DNA of 64,000 bases from Actinomycetospora sp. NBRC 106378 (GTDB lineage: Bacteria > Actinomycetota > Actinomycetes > Mycobacteriales > Pseudonocardiaceae), in the NCBI RefSeq assembly GCF_030269685.1, contig NZ_BSTT01000012.1:1-64000 (forward strand), given 5' to 3'. Under the pieces are notes generated by a model, which searched no databases, had not been told where the DNA came from, and saw only the letters and a list, made by a program, of their open reading frames with translations. Each line of letters begins with the position of its first letter. Within the stretch, counting starts at the first letter, position 1. Positions 8,008 to 16,041 of the stretch are shown one piece after another. Made by a program: the position numbers and the translations under genes.

Positions 8008-9471
8008 TCACGCGAACGGCACTCCTCCGGGATCGGGCGGGCAGACGGTGCCCTCGGGAGGCAGCCGGGTCGGGTCCAGCAGGTACGCGGCGGCCGTGTC
8101 GGTGGCGCAGCGGCTGGGGAGGTCGAGCGTGGTGTGGCCGAAGCCGTCGACCACGAGGAGGCGGGCGCCCGACAGCTGCCCGGCGGTCGCGCGGGCGTTC
8201 GACAGCGGCGTCTCCGGGTCGTCCCGGGAGTTGATGACGAGGGCCGGGGCCGGCAGGGGTGCGTTCCAGGGGCCGAGGTAGCGGTCGGGGTCGATCGCCG
8301 GCCAGTCGACGCAGGCCGCGGTGTTGAGCGCGACCGGGACCCCGAACAGCGGGTGTGCCGCCTGCTCGGCGGGCAGGAGGGCCGTCATCTGCTCCGCGGT
8401 CGGGGTGAGCACGTCCGTGCACTGGACGGCGAGGAACGGGGTGGAGTGCGGCGGCGCGCCGGCTGCGGGGTCGGGCACCGGGGTGACCGGAGCCGACGTC
8501 GGGAAGGCACGGGCGAGGCCGGTGAGGCGGCCGCCGGACTCCAGGGCCGTGCTCACCCGCTCGGCGAGCTGAGCAGAGGTGCCGGTGCGGGTCGCCGTGC
8601 CGACGGCGGCGGCGATCCGGGCGGCCGGATCGGGGTTCGCGGCGCACCGAGGCCCGGCGGCGGTGCAGGCGACCGCGAAGGCGTCGAGCGCCTCCTCGCG
8701 GGCCCGGGCGACCTGGGCGCGGACGTCGACGGGTCGGGTCGGGTCGGTCGTGCCGGCGTTCGCGACCAGGTCGAGCGCGCCGTCGACGACGAGCGCCCGC
8801 AGGCGCCCGGGGAAGAGGTTGGCGTACGTGGCGCCGAGGTAGGTGCCGTAGGAGTAGCCGTAGACGCTGATCGTCGGCTCGCCGAGGGCCTGGCGGAGGA
8901 GGTCGAGGTCGCGGGCGGCGTTCGCGGTCGAGAGGTGGCGCAGCACGTCGCCCGAGCCGGCCAGGCACGCCTGACCGATCGCCCGGGCGGACGCCCAGAA
9001 ACCGGCGGGGTCGGTGAGGGGTGAGCCGACAGGTCGGGCGGGTTCGCCGTCGTCCGGGCCGCACCGGACCTGGTCGACCCCGCGCGGTTGGAGCGCGAGG
9101 ACGTCCATGCGGGTGCGGACGCCGTCGAAGCGGCCGCTGAGCCGGCGCAGGCTCGACGTGCCGGGGGTGCCGGGTCCGCCGTAGTTCACGGCGACGGTGC
9201 CGACGCGGGCGACCGGGTCGAGGGCGGGCAGGCGCGTGACCTCGAGGGCGATCGTCGGGCCCGTGGGGAAGCGGTAGTCGAGGGGCGCCGTGAGCGTCGC
9301 GCACTGGAACGAGCCGCAGGGGCGCCAATCGAGGCGCGGGACGGCGGCGCTGCCGGTACCGAGGGGCGGGCCCGGCGTCGGGGACGGAGGACCCGTCGGC
9401 GTGCTCGGTTGCGCCGGCCCCGAGCACGCCGCGACGAGCAGCAGGAGGACGAGCCACAGCCGGGTGCGCAT
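8008..9471 (-). CDS. Secreted lipoprotein alpha/beta hydrolase, tripeptidyl aminopeptidase type (TAP-like C-terminus)
   Basis: 487 residues from the ATG at 9471. The N-terminus is a lipoprotein signal (MRTRLWLVLLLL, lipobox VAAC with Cys16) followed by a Pro/Thr-rich linker. The alpha/beta hydrolase core has the oxyanion segment VNYGGPGTPG (about 95-104), the nucleophile GYSYG (Ser207), an acidic residue at SRDDPETP, and His in GFGHTTLD. The end of the protein matches the TAP-like C-terminal domain of Streptomyces tripeptidyl aminopeptidases. A start further upstream would precede the signal peptide with unrelated sequence and is rejected. It probably trims N-terminal peptides outside the membrane. 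Divergent from grpB-like 9553. Confidence 0.9.
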   Translation of the reverse strand: MRTRLWLVLLLLVAACSGPAQPSTPTGPPSPTPGPPLGTGSAAVPRLDWRPCGSFQCATLTAPLDYRFPTGPTIALEVTRLPALDPVARVGTVAVNYGGPGTPGTSSLRRLSGRFDGVRTRMDVLALQPRGVDQVRCGPDDGEPARPVGSPLTDPAGFWASARAIGQACLAGSGDVLRHLSTANAARDLDLLRQALGEPTISVYGYSYGTYLGATYANLFPGRLRALVVDGALDLVANAGTTDPTRPVDVRAQVARAREEALDAFAVACTAAGPRCAANPDPAARIAAAVGTATRTGTSAQLAERVSTALESGGRLTGLARAFPTSAPVTPVPDPAAGAPPHSTPFLAVQCTDVLTPTAEQMTALLPAEQAAHPLFGVPVALNTAACVDWPAIDPDRYLGPWNAPLPAPALVINSRDDPETPLSNARATAGQLSGARLLVVDGFGHTTLDLPSRCATDTAAAYLLDPTRLPPEGTVCPPDPGGVPFA

Positions 9472-9552
9472 CGCGAGGAGTGGTAGCACGATCGAGCCGT
9501 GTCCTGCCGGTCCGGTGCCGCCGGCGAGCCGCCGGGGTGGGCCACCGAGGCG

Positions 9553-10062
9553 ATGCGGATCGCGGAGTACGACCCGAGATGGCCCGAGCTCGCGGCCGCG
9601 TACGCGTGCGAGGTCGAGGAGTTGTTCGCCGGACGCCTGTCCGGCGAGGTGGTCCACGTGGGCTCGACCGCCGTCCCGGGCCTGTCCGCCAAGCCGATCA
9701 TCGATCTCCAGGCCGTGTCGCCCGATCCTGCCTCAGCGCTTGAGGAGGTCGGCGACTCGGTGGAGGCGGCCGGTTGGCGGTTCGTGCCGCGGGAGCTCGA
9801 CCGCCGGCCGTGGCGGTGGTTCTTCGTCCGTGTCGACGCGGACGAGCGCGTGAGGCGCGCCCACCTGCACCTCATGGTCCCGGGCGAGGAGCGTTGGCAG
9901 CACCAGGTGCTCTTCCGCGACCGCCTGCGTGCGAGCGCGCGGCTCCGCGAGGAGTACGCGCAGGTCAAGGCTCGGGCGGCCGCGGACCACCGCGGTGACC
10001 GTGAGGCGTACGGGCACGCCAAGACACGATTCATCCTCGAGATCGTGCGGTCGTGTGGCTGA
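9553..10062 (+). CDS. GrpB/UPF0157 family protein (nucleotidyltransferase fold)
   Basis: 169 residues from the ATG at 9553. It begins IAEYDPRWPELAAAY and contains the family motif HVGSTAVPGLSAKPIIDL (about residues 34-51), as in GrpB/UPF0157 proteins, sometimes fused to CoaE. The GSTAVPG-x5-D-x-Q pattern resembles minimal nucleotidyltransferases. Biological role undefined. A GTG at 9499 would extend the frame by 18 residues, but the nearest purine-rich stretch lies about 20 bp upstream of it. GAGG sits 4 bp before 9553. It ends 8 bp before the convergent DUF222 gene. Confidence 0.83.
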   Translation: MRIAEYDPRWPELAAAYACEVEELFAGRLSGEVVHVGSTAVPGLSAKPIIDLQAVSPDPASALEEVGDSVEAAGWRFVPRELDRRPWRWFFVRVDADERVRRAHLHLMVPGEERWQHQVLFRDRLRASARLREEYAQVKARAAADHRGDREAYGHAKTRFILEIVRSCG

Positions 10063-10070
10063 CCCGCACG

Positions 10071-12314
10071 TCAGAACGGTGGGTCGTCGTCGTGGGGGTT
10101 CGGGGGTTGGTTCTGCTGTTGGCGTCTCCTCTGGTCGAGGTCAAGCAGGGTCTGTCGTTGGGCGTCGGTGAGGTGGCCGTGTTGGTCGGTGCGTGGCTGC
10201 CAGGGCCGCGTTGGGCGGGGTGCGGTGCGGGTGTCGGTGATGCCGGGGTCGAACCGGTCTCGTCTGACCGGTCGTAGGGGTCGGTAGGGGTCGGGTTCGA
10301 CGACGTGGTGGGTGCCGGTGGGGGCGGTCCATACGAACCGTCCGGGGCGGGTCTGGCGGACGGTCCAGCCGGAGGTCGGGTCGTGCTTGCGCAGGTGATC
10401 ACCCACGGAGAGGGGGCCGAGGTTGTCGGCCTGGGTGGGCCCACCCAATGTGTGGTCGTAGGTGTGGTCGATCGGGCAGGCCACGGCGGGAACGGTGCAC
10501 ATCGGGAATCGGCAGGTGCGGTCGCGGGCGTGGATCCAGCGGGTGAGCTCGGCGCCGGGGAACCGGTGGCCGGCCTCGCGGGTGCTGCGGCTCGGGTGCT
10601 CGCCGGATGGGCGTGCTCTCGCCCCGGCCAGCGCATTCGTGGCGCGGCGGGCGAGTTCGGCCCAGATCCCGATCAGCTGCCGCTCGGGGTCGAGGGTGTC
10701 GACCTCGCTGGTGTGGGCGGTCAGTTCGACGACCTGCCGCTGGTAGCGCGGGTCCGCACCGGGCCGGCGCGGAGCACGAACGAGCAGCACGTGCTCGAGG
10801 GCGCCGTCGGGGTCGTAGAGCAGGACCCGGAACTGGGCGCAGGTTCTCGCCCAGGCGGCGCGGTAGGCGTCCCAGCCGGTCAACGTGCCGGCGCCGACGC
10901 GGCCGTGGGCGCGTTGCAGCCCGAGCACGCACGCGAGGGTGGCGCGCAGCGTCGCGGGTGGGAACACCAGCCCGCGTTCGGTCCACCGCGCGGCCACGTC
11001 CGGCGGCGGCTCGGTGCTCGGCACCCGAGGATCGGGAGTGTCCGGTGGCGGCGGGTCCGGCTCAGGGTCCCCCGGCCGCCACCCCGGCGTTGAAGTCTCG
11101 TCTGAAGCTGGCGAGGGAGTGTCTGCGCACTCCGCGGTGGCTGCCACGAGTGTGTGGGCGCTTCCTCGACCCGCATCGGAGCGTTCGAATTGGCCACCGC
11201 CGTCGCTCGGGTGATCCACGCGACCAGGAGTGGAACCACCGTCGGAGGGGCCACCGTCGGAGGGGCCACCGTCGGAGGGGCCACCGTCGGAGGGGCCACC
11301 GTCGGAGGGGCCACCGTCGGAGGGGCCACCGCTGTCGTCCGGGCCAGCGCCAGAGGAGCCACTGTCGTCGGGACTGTCGTCGGGACTGTCGTCGGGCCCG
11401 TCGTCCGGCCCGTCGTCCGGCCCGTCGTCCGGGTCGTCGTCGTCCGGCCCGTCATCGGGGTCGGGGAGGTCGTCGAGGTCGGTCAGGTCGGCGAGGTCAT
11501 CGGTGGGGCCGGCGGGGGTGGTGAGGTCGAGGACGACCTGCTCGAGGACCGCGAGGTCGTCCGACCCGGCCGGGCAGCCGTGCAGCAGCCGCAGATACAC
11601 CTGCGCCTGCACCTTCGCCGGCCCCACCGAGTTGCCCGCCGCCTTGAGCTGAGACAGGGCCTCCTCGGCGACCGCGGCGATCCGCTCGAACGCCGGCACC
11701 GCCATCCCCGGATCCAAATCGAGCCCGTGGATCTCCGCCGCCCCCGACGGCGCGATCCGCGTCGACACCCGCGACCGCGCCACCGCCGCGTCCCGCCGGT
11801 TCTCCGCACCCAACGGGTCGACGTCCTTCACCGCGGCGGCGATCCGTTGCTGCAGCTCCCACACCCCGAGCTTCGGGGCCTGCGAGATCAGGGCGTCGAC
11901 CACCACCGTTGCCTGCTCGTCGGTGACATCGCGCAGCCCGGCGACGAATACCGCGGCCTTGGCGTGTTCCACCCGGCCCTCGCGCATCGCCTCCCCCAGC
12001 CGCGGCAGCCGCTCCAACGCCCCTTGCGCGGTCTCCAACCGCGACGCCGCCATCGCCACCGACCACCCCAGCCGGGCGGCGATCACCCGCGGGTCCGGCT
12101 CCGGCCACCGCTGCAGCGTGTCCGCGCGGGCCCGGGCCGTCTCCAGCATCCAGCACGCCCGCCGCCACTCGTCGTGCACCATCCGGGCCTGCCAGGCCAC
12201 CAGCCCGGCCTCGCACTCCTGCCCCACCGCATCCCGCGGGTCGGAGAACGGCACCGCCGGCGGCGGGGTGTCGAACACCCCGTCGCCCACCGCGAACGCC
12301 GCCTCCACCGCCAT
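10071..12314 (-). CDS. DUF222 / 13E12-repeat family protein with C-terminal HNH nuclease domain
   Basis: 747 residues from the ATG at 12314. A DUF222 domain (about residues 25-240) is followed by a long acidic linker of PDDG/SPDD and PSDGG repeats (about 275-385). Then comes a second conserved block and the HNH region (RDRTCRFPMCTVPAVACPIDHTYDHTLGGPTQADNLGPLSVGDHLRKH), with the zinc-type cysteines and the IDHT core. Members are multicopy in actinobacteria; their function is unclear, though a role after DNA damage has been proposed. A LexA-type box lies 4-19 bp upstream of the start and overlaps a TACAGT -10 element. A GTG 7 codons upstream is possible but would lie inside that box. Confidence 0.88.
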   Translation of the reverse strand: MAVEAAFAVGDGVFDTPPPAVPFSDPRDAVGQECEAGLVAWQARMVHDEWRRACWMLETARARADTLQRWPEPDPRVIAARLGWSVAMAASRLETAQGALERLPRLGEAMREGRVEHAKAAVFVAGLRDVTDEQATVVVDALISQAPKLGVWELQQRIAAAVKDVDPLGAENRRDAAVARSRVSTRIAPSGAAEIHGLDLDPGMAVPAFERIAAVAEEALSQLKAAGNSVGPAKVQAQVYLRLLHGCPAGSDDLAVLEQVVLDLTTPAGPTDDLADLTDLDDLPDPDDGPDDDDPDDGPDDGPDDGPDDSPDDSPDDSGSSGAGPDDSGGPSDGGPSDGGPSDGGPSDGGPSDGGPSDGGSTPGRVDHPSDGGGQFERSDAGRGSAHTLVAATAECADTPSPASDETSTPGWRPGDPEPDPPPPDTPDPRVPSTEPPPDVAARWTERGLVFPPATLRATLACVLGLQRAHGRVGAGTLTGWDAYRAAWARTCAQFRVLLYDPDGALEHVLLVRAPRRPGADPRYQRQVVELTAHTSEVDTLDPERQLIGIWAELARRATNALAGARARPSGEHPSRSTREAGHRFPGAELTRWIHARDRTCRFPMCTVPAVACPIDHTYDHTLGGPTQADNLGPLSVGDHLRKHDPTSGWTVRQTRPGRFVWTAPTGTHHVVEPDPYRPLRPVRRDRFDPGITDTRTAPRPTRPWQPRTDQHGHLTDAQRQTLLDLDQRRRQQQNQPPNPHDDDPPF
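11236..11325 (-). repeat. Six perfect 15-bp tandem repeats within the DUF222 gene
   Basis: The unit CCACCGTCGGAGGGG (plus-strand reading) occurs six times head to tail with no change. It encodes PSDGG on the minus strand. A looser 12-bp repeat encoding P-D-D-G/S follows at about 11366-11450. Unit length is a multiple of three, so gain or loss of copies keeps the frame and changes only linker length. Confidence 0.95.
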
Positions 12315-12317
12315 GAT

Positions 12318-12333
12318 TCGAACTGTAGTTCGC
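12318..12333 (-). promoter_or_regulatory. LexA-type SOS box in a leaderless promoter of the DUF222/HNH gene
   Basis: TCGAAC-TGTA-GTTCGC fits the actinobacterial SOS box (TCGAAC-N4-GTTCGA) at 11 of 12 arm positions. On the minus strand TACAGT falls within it and ends 7 bp before the ATG at 12314, so transcription would start at the ATG. Some 13E12-repeat genes of M. tuberculosis are reported to belong to the LexA regulon, which supports the reading. Confidence 0.7.
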
Positions 12334-12387
12334 ACCCCTGACAGTCACCGCGCACCGGAAAGCCCACGAAGCCCTGGTCGGAGACGG

Positions 12388-12443
12388 CGAGGTTCACACC
12401 AGGCAGGAAACCGGCCCCGGAAACCTGCCCCACGTGACACTCG
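12388..12443. repeat. REP-like imperfect dyad element
   Basis: Left arm CGAGGTTCACACCAGGCAGG (12388-12407) and right arm CCTGCCCCACGTGACACTCG (12424-12443) are inverted copies, mostly paired except for an inner N4 block, around a 16-bp spacer. The right arm is nearly identical (one mismatch) to an arm of the array beside dnaA. The element occupies the 157-bp gap between the DUF222 gene and the glycosyltransferase gene. Confidence 0.6.
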
Positions 12444-12492
12444 CGGCCACGAAAAGCGCCGAGACCGCCCACATCACGAAATGATCACGAAA

Positions 12493-14019
12493 TCACGCCA
12501 GGTTCCGCAGCTCCGGCCAGGCCTCGGCCCACGAGCGGGACGGAGTACAGACCGCGAGCAGGACCCGGTCGTTCACCGGCGTCACCCGTGGACCCACGTA
12601 CATCGGCAACAGCACGAGCCGACGGCAGAAGCGCGGGGCCCACTTCACGTCGCCGACGAGCAGCGCGTCGGCCGACCCCGGCGGCACGTCGAAGTACCCG
12701 AACCCGCGGTGCGTCGAGTACACCGGCGTCGGCAGGCCGAACCGCGGCCCCTCGTGCTCCAACGCCGCCGCGTACCAGTACGAGTAGGCCACCACCACGG
12801 TCCCGGGCGGCAGGGCGTGCCACTGCCGCGCCACCCCGGCGGCGAACTCGGGCCAGCCGACCTGGCCCATCGTCTCGAACTCGGTCGGTGCCCGCCACGA
12901 CGCCGGCCCGAACGGGAGGACCCACAGCACCGTCAGCACCGCCGAGACCACGACCGCCGCCGGGTGGACCGCCCAACGCCACCACACCCGCCGTCGGGAA
13001 CGGGGCAGGGCACAGAAGGCGACCGCGCCCGCCGCGATGAGCACCGCGTAGAGACCCGACAGGTAGTAGGGCCGCCCGCCCGCGGCCAGCAGCACCGCCG
13101 TGACCGTCAACGAGGCCCACCCGAACGACCGCCACGGTGCGAGCGGCGGGTGGCGCAGCAGCGCCCACGCCCCGAGCAGCACGAGCACCGCGCCCGGCGC
13201 GAGCCCCGCGTAGTAGAGGGCCCGCGGCAGGAACTGCCACCGGTCCCCGAACAGCGACGACTCCCCGGCCACGACCGACCCCATGTGCAGCTGCGGCCAG
13301 CCGTGGCGGGCCTGCCAGACGAGGGTCGGGACCGTCGAGGCCGCGGCGAGCCCCGTTCCCGCCCACAGCGACGGTCGGCCGAACAACCGCCGGGGCCCGG
13401 ACACCGCCACCCCGACCACGAGTGCCCCGAGCAGCACGACGATCAGCACCTTGTCGAACAGCGCCACCGCGACGACGAGCCCGAGCCCGAGCAGCAGGCG
13501 GTCGTCGGCGGCGCCGTCGCGCTCCTGACGCAGCCATCGGGCGAGCAGCCACAGCGCCGTCGCCCAGCACACCGGGTCGACGGTCGAGGTCGCGAGCAGG
13601 TGGCCGGTCGCGAGCAGGTACGGGCTGATCGCGGTGACCGCCGTGGCGAGCACCTGGGCGCGCCGGCCGCCGCCGAACTCCCGGGCGAGCAGGGCGGCGA
13701 CGACGGTCCCGACGGCGGTCAGCACCGTCGCCGGCAGCCGGAGGACGACGAGGTTCCCGGGCGCCAGGTGGTCGAGCAGGGCCGCGAGCAGGGGCAGCAA
13801 CGGCGGTTGGTCGGCGTACCCGGTGCTCGGCCGCGCGCCGGCGGACAGGAAGTAGTACTCGTCGCCGAACCACCCGTAGCGCGCGGAGACCACCCCGAGC
13901 AGGACGGCGACCGCCGCCGCGACCGCGAGGACCGGTCCCCGGGCGAAGGGCGCGAGGGCCGGGCGGACCGTGGGCGGGGGGAGCCCCAGACCGAGACCGC
14001 GGGCGGGTGTCGTCGTCAT
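12493..14019 (-). CDS. Glycosyltransferase family 39-type polytopic membrane protein
   Basis: 508 residues. After a short Pro-rich head comes a first membrane helix (about 30-46) and the diagnostic loop YGWFGDEYYFLSAGARPSTGYADQPP, whose Asp-Glu pair is the metal/catalytic site of GT39/ArnT-like enzymes that use polyprenyl-phosphate sugars. About ten further hydrophobic segments follow, then a soluble C-terminal domain (about 390-508) outside the membrane. It likely adds a sugar to a protein or envelope lipid; donor and acceptor are unknown. The ATG start gives the GFGDEYY loop at the expected distance. It is divergent from the restriction endonuclease gene (71 bp apart). Confidence 0.87.
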   Translation of the reverse strand: MTTTPARGLGLGLPPPTVRPALAPFARGPVLAVAAAVAVLLGVVSARYGWFGDEYYFLSAGARPSTGYADQPPLLPLLAALLDHLAPGNLVVLRLPATVLTAVGTVVAALLAREFGGGRRAQVLATAVTAISPYLLATGHLLATSTVDPVCWATALWLLARWLRQERDGAADDRLLLGLGLVVAVALFDKVLIVVLLGALVVGVAVSGPRRLFGRPSLWAGTGLAAASTVPTLVWQARHGWPQLHMGSVVAGESSLFGDRWQFLPRALYYAGLAPGAVLVLLGAWALLRHPPLAPWRSFGWASLTVTAVLLAAGGRPYYLSGLYAVLIAAGAVAFCALPRSRRRVWWRWAVHPAAVVVSAVLTVLWVLPFGPASWRAPTEFETMGQVGWPEFAAGVARQWHALPPGTVVVAYSYWYAAALEHEGPRFGLPTPVYSTHRGFGYFDVPPGSADALLVGDVKWAPRFCRRLVLLPMYVGPRVTPVNDRVLLAVCTPSRSWAEAWPELRNLA

Positions 14020-14090
14020 CCCGCCCCCATCGGTCCCACCTCGTGTCCTTCCGAACGTAGCGGGTGGCCCACCTGGGACACTGACCGACC

Positions 14091-14867
14091 GTGGAGCTCA
14101 CGCACAGCTGGTCGCAGGCCGTGCCGGGCGGATCACTGGGTGTGCTCGCGGAGCTGGCCGCGCGCTACGAGCTGCGCGAGACCCGCAACGCCGCGGCGAT
14201 CCTGGCCGCGACCGCGCCGGAGGAGTTCGGTGAGCTCTGCGCGGTGCTCGCGGCGTTCGCCCTGACGACCGTCGACCTCATCGAGGCCGGCGGGAACGAG
14301 TCCAAGCTGGCCGCCCGGCTCAACGCCGACTTCCGGTCCCGGGGCTGGCGGGAGGGCCGGGTCGACACGGTGGTGCGCTCGGTGCTGCAGGTCCAGCCGT
14401 GGGCCCCGGCGGGCGAGCACGAGGTCGTCGAGCGCACCGACGAGGTGCGCAACGAGGGCTACAAGGTCGACAACGTGAAGGGACGGGTCGCGCTGGACGT
14501 CGAGTGGAACGCCAAGGACGGCAACCTCGACCGGGACATCGGCGCCTACCGGAGCCTCTACGACGCGGGCCTCATCGACGGCGCGGTGCTGCTGACCCGC
14601 ACCCACGACGACCTGCGCGACCTCGCCCGGCGCCTCTCGCGCGCGGCGGGCCAGAGCGACGAGCAGGTCCGCAGCCGCTTCTCCACCTCGACGACGACGC
14701 ACCTGGGCAAGCTCGAGTCCCGCATGACGCGGGGGGACGCCGGGGGATGCCCGCTGCTCGCGGTCGCCGTCAGCGCCCGCTGCTTCGTTCCCGACGCCGG
14801 GTCGGTGCCGGCCGGGTGGGCAGGTCACCGGTCCGACCAGCCGGTGCTCGAGGGGTGGTCCGGATGA
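14091..14867 (+). CDS. BglII/BstYI-family type II restriction endonuclease
   Basis: 258 residues. The central segment EGYKVDNVKGRVALDVEW followed by NAKDGNLDRDIGAYR and IDGAVLLTRT resembles the BglII/BstYI endonuclease family, which cuts GATC-containing sites. In BglII the catalytic set is Asp...Glu-x-Gln; here the plausible counterparts are Asp127, Glu138 and Asn140, with Lys142 nearby, so the last position differs. The GTG at 14091 opens directly into the fold. It shares the ATGA overlap with a downstream adenine methyltransferase gene, the usual arrangement for a restriction-modification pair. Recognition site not determinable from sequence; GATC core is inferred from family only. Confidence 0.8.
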   Translation: MELTHSWSQAVPGGSLGVLAELAARYELRETRNAAAILAATAPEEFGELCAVLAAFALTTVDLIEAGGNESKLAARLNADFRSRGWREGRVDTVVRSVLQVQPWAPAGEHEVVERTDEVRNEGYKVDNVKGRVALDVEWNAKDGNLDRDIGAYRSLYDAGLIDGAVLLTRTHDDLRDLARRLSRAAGQSDEQVRSRFSTSTTTHLGKLESRMTRGDAGGCPLLAVAVSARCFVPDAGSVPAGWAGHRSDQPVLEGWSG

Positions 14868-15637
14868 GTCCACAGGACGACGGACCGAGACTGTCGGACC
14901 CCCTCGCTACCGTGCCGCCCGTGACCGCACCGCCGCTCGACACCCCGTCCGCGACGCCGCCCGCCCCTGCCGTGCGCGCTGCCCGCCGCGCCGACCCGCT
15001 GCGGGCCGACGTCACGCCGGTCGAGGCCGTCCCGCTGCCGACGGTCGAGGGCGGTTGGCCCTGCGTGCTCGCCGACCCGCCGTGGCGGTTCACCAACCGC
15101 ACGGGCAAGGTCGCGCCGGAGCACCGCCGGCTCGACCGCTACGACACGATGACCGCCCCGGAGATCGCGGCGCTGCCGGTCGCCGACGTGGTCGCCGCCA
15201 ACGCCCACCTCTACCTGTGGGTGCCGAACGCCCTGCTCCCCGAGGGCCTCGCGGTGATGCAGGGCTGGGGCTTCCGCTACGTCTCGAACCTGGTCTGGGC
15301 CAAGCGCCGCAAGGACGGCGGACCGGACGGGCGCGGGGTCGGCTTCTACTTCCGCAACGTCACCGAGCTGATCCTGTTCGGCGTGCGCGGGTCCATGCGC
15401 ACCCTCCCGCCGGCCCGCCGCCAGGTGAACATGATCGAGACCGTGAAGCGGGAGCACTCACGCAAGCCCGACGAGGCCTACGCGTTGATCGAGGAGTGCT
15501 CGCCGGGGCCCTACCTCGAGATGTTCGCGCGCTACCCGCGGCCGGGCTGGACGGTGTGGGGGGCGGAGTCGGCCGAGGACGTCGTCCCGCGGGGGCGCCA
15601 GTACCCCGCCTACCGCTCGGCCTCGGAGCCGAGTTGA
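14864..15637 (+). CDS. MT-A70 family DNA adenine-N6 methyltransferase (modification subunit)
   Basis: 257 residues. An unstructured Pro/Ala-rich head of about 60 residues precedes the MT-A70 domain, with the catalytic DPPW at 71-74, then LYLWVPNALLPEGLAVMQ, and the SAM/target region KREHSRKPDEAY. These are adenine-N6 methyltransferases; bacterial members act on DNA. The ATG at 14864 overlaps the endonuclease stop by 4 bp. A GTG at 14921 would remove 19 disordered residues and cannot be excluded. With the upstream gene it forms a two-gene type II system in which methylation protects the host site. Confidence 0.85.
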   Translation: MSPQDDGPRLSDPLATVPPVTAPPLDTPSATPPAPAVRAARRADPLRADVTPVEAVPLPTVEGGWPCVLADPPWRFTNRTGKVAPEHRRLDRYDTMTAPEIAALPVADVVAANAHLYLWVPNALLPEGLAVMQGWGFRYVSNLVWAKRRKDGGPDGRGVGFYFRNVTELILFGVRGSMRTLPPARRQVNMIETVKREHSRKPDEAYALIEECSPGPYLEMFARYPRPGWTVWGAESAEDVVPRGRQYPAYRSASEPS

Positions 15638-15644
15638 CGTCAAT

Positions 15645-15679
15645 TTGACAGCGCGTCACCCCAACGCGCTAAGGGTGAC
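15645..15679 (+). promoter_or_regulatory. Candidate promoter with GTCACCC/GGGTGAC dyad before the small HTH gene
   Basis: TTGACA at 15645-15650 and GCTAAG at 15668-15673 have a 17-bp spacer. A perfect 7-bp inverted repeat, GTCACCC (15655-15661) and GGGTGAC (15673-15679), overlaps the promoter and may be an operator. No factor is assigned. The rest of the 138-bp gap holds nothing else I recognise. Confidence 0.4.
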
Positions 15680-15775
15680 CACGTTCCGTCGTTCGGACGC
15701 CAATTCCGACCGTTGAGCCCTCATTTGCTGGCAAGTTCTGGCGCTCGGCCGCCACTCTCGGTGAGAATGCGGCGC

Positions 15776-16003
15776 ATGACGAAGACCCCCGACCTGGCGC
15801 GCAACCAGCGGGTGACCGGCCCCGAGCGCGAGAAGTTGTCCGGCGAGCTGCTGAAGCGCTACGAGAAGGGCGCCAGCATCCGCGAGATCTGCGCCGACAC
15901 CGGGTACAGCATCGGCCGGGTGCGCCGTCTGCTCGTGGACGCGGGTGTGGAGTTCCGCGGCCGCGGCGGCACGCACGGACGGGCGCGCAAGAAGGCCGAG
16001 TAG
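15776..16003 (+). CDS. Small helix-turn-helix protein of the actinobacterial RGRGG-tail type
   Basis: 75 residues. The pattern RVTGPEREKLSGELLKRYEKGASIREICADTGYSIGRVRRLL is a single helix-turn-helix, followed by GVEFRGRGGTHGRARKKAE, a basic tail. Small proteins of this kind (KRYxxGxSIRxLAxxTG...RGRGG) are widespread and conserved in actinobacteria and are presumed DNA-binding regulators; none of the targets is known to me. The ATG at 15776 is 10 bp after GTGAG. An ATG three codons upstream has no room for a ribosome site. A hairpin follows the stop. Confidence 0.8.
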   Translation: MTKTPDLARNQRVTGPEREKLSGELLKRYEKGASIREICADTGYSIGRVRRLLVDAGVEFRGRGGTHGRARKKAE

Positions 16004-16006
16004 ACC

Positions 16007-16028
16007 GGGGCCGGCCGCAGTCGGCCCC
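16007..16028 (+). terminator. Hairpin after the small HTH gene
   Basis: GGGGCCG (16007-16013) pairs with CGGCCCC (16022-16028) across an 8-nt loop, immediately after the stop at 16003 and before the convergent gene stop at 16042. No U-tract, as is common in very GC-rich genomes. Confidence 0.45.
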
Positions 16029-16041
16029 GCGCCCGCCGGGG

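Noticed and set aside
9472-9657. Longer start for the lipoprotein hydrolase
   Set aside because: It would bury the lipoprotein signal peptide behind 62 unrelated residues.
11154-12341. Plus-strand open frame opposite the DUF222/HNH gene
   Set aside because: Its Gly/Ala/Thr repeats mirror the minus-strand linker repeats and no domain is present.
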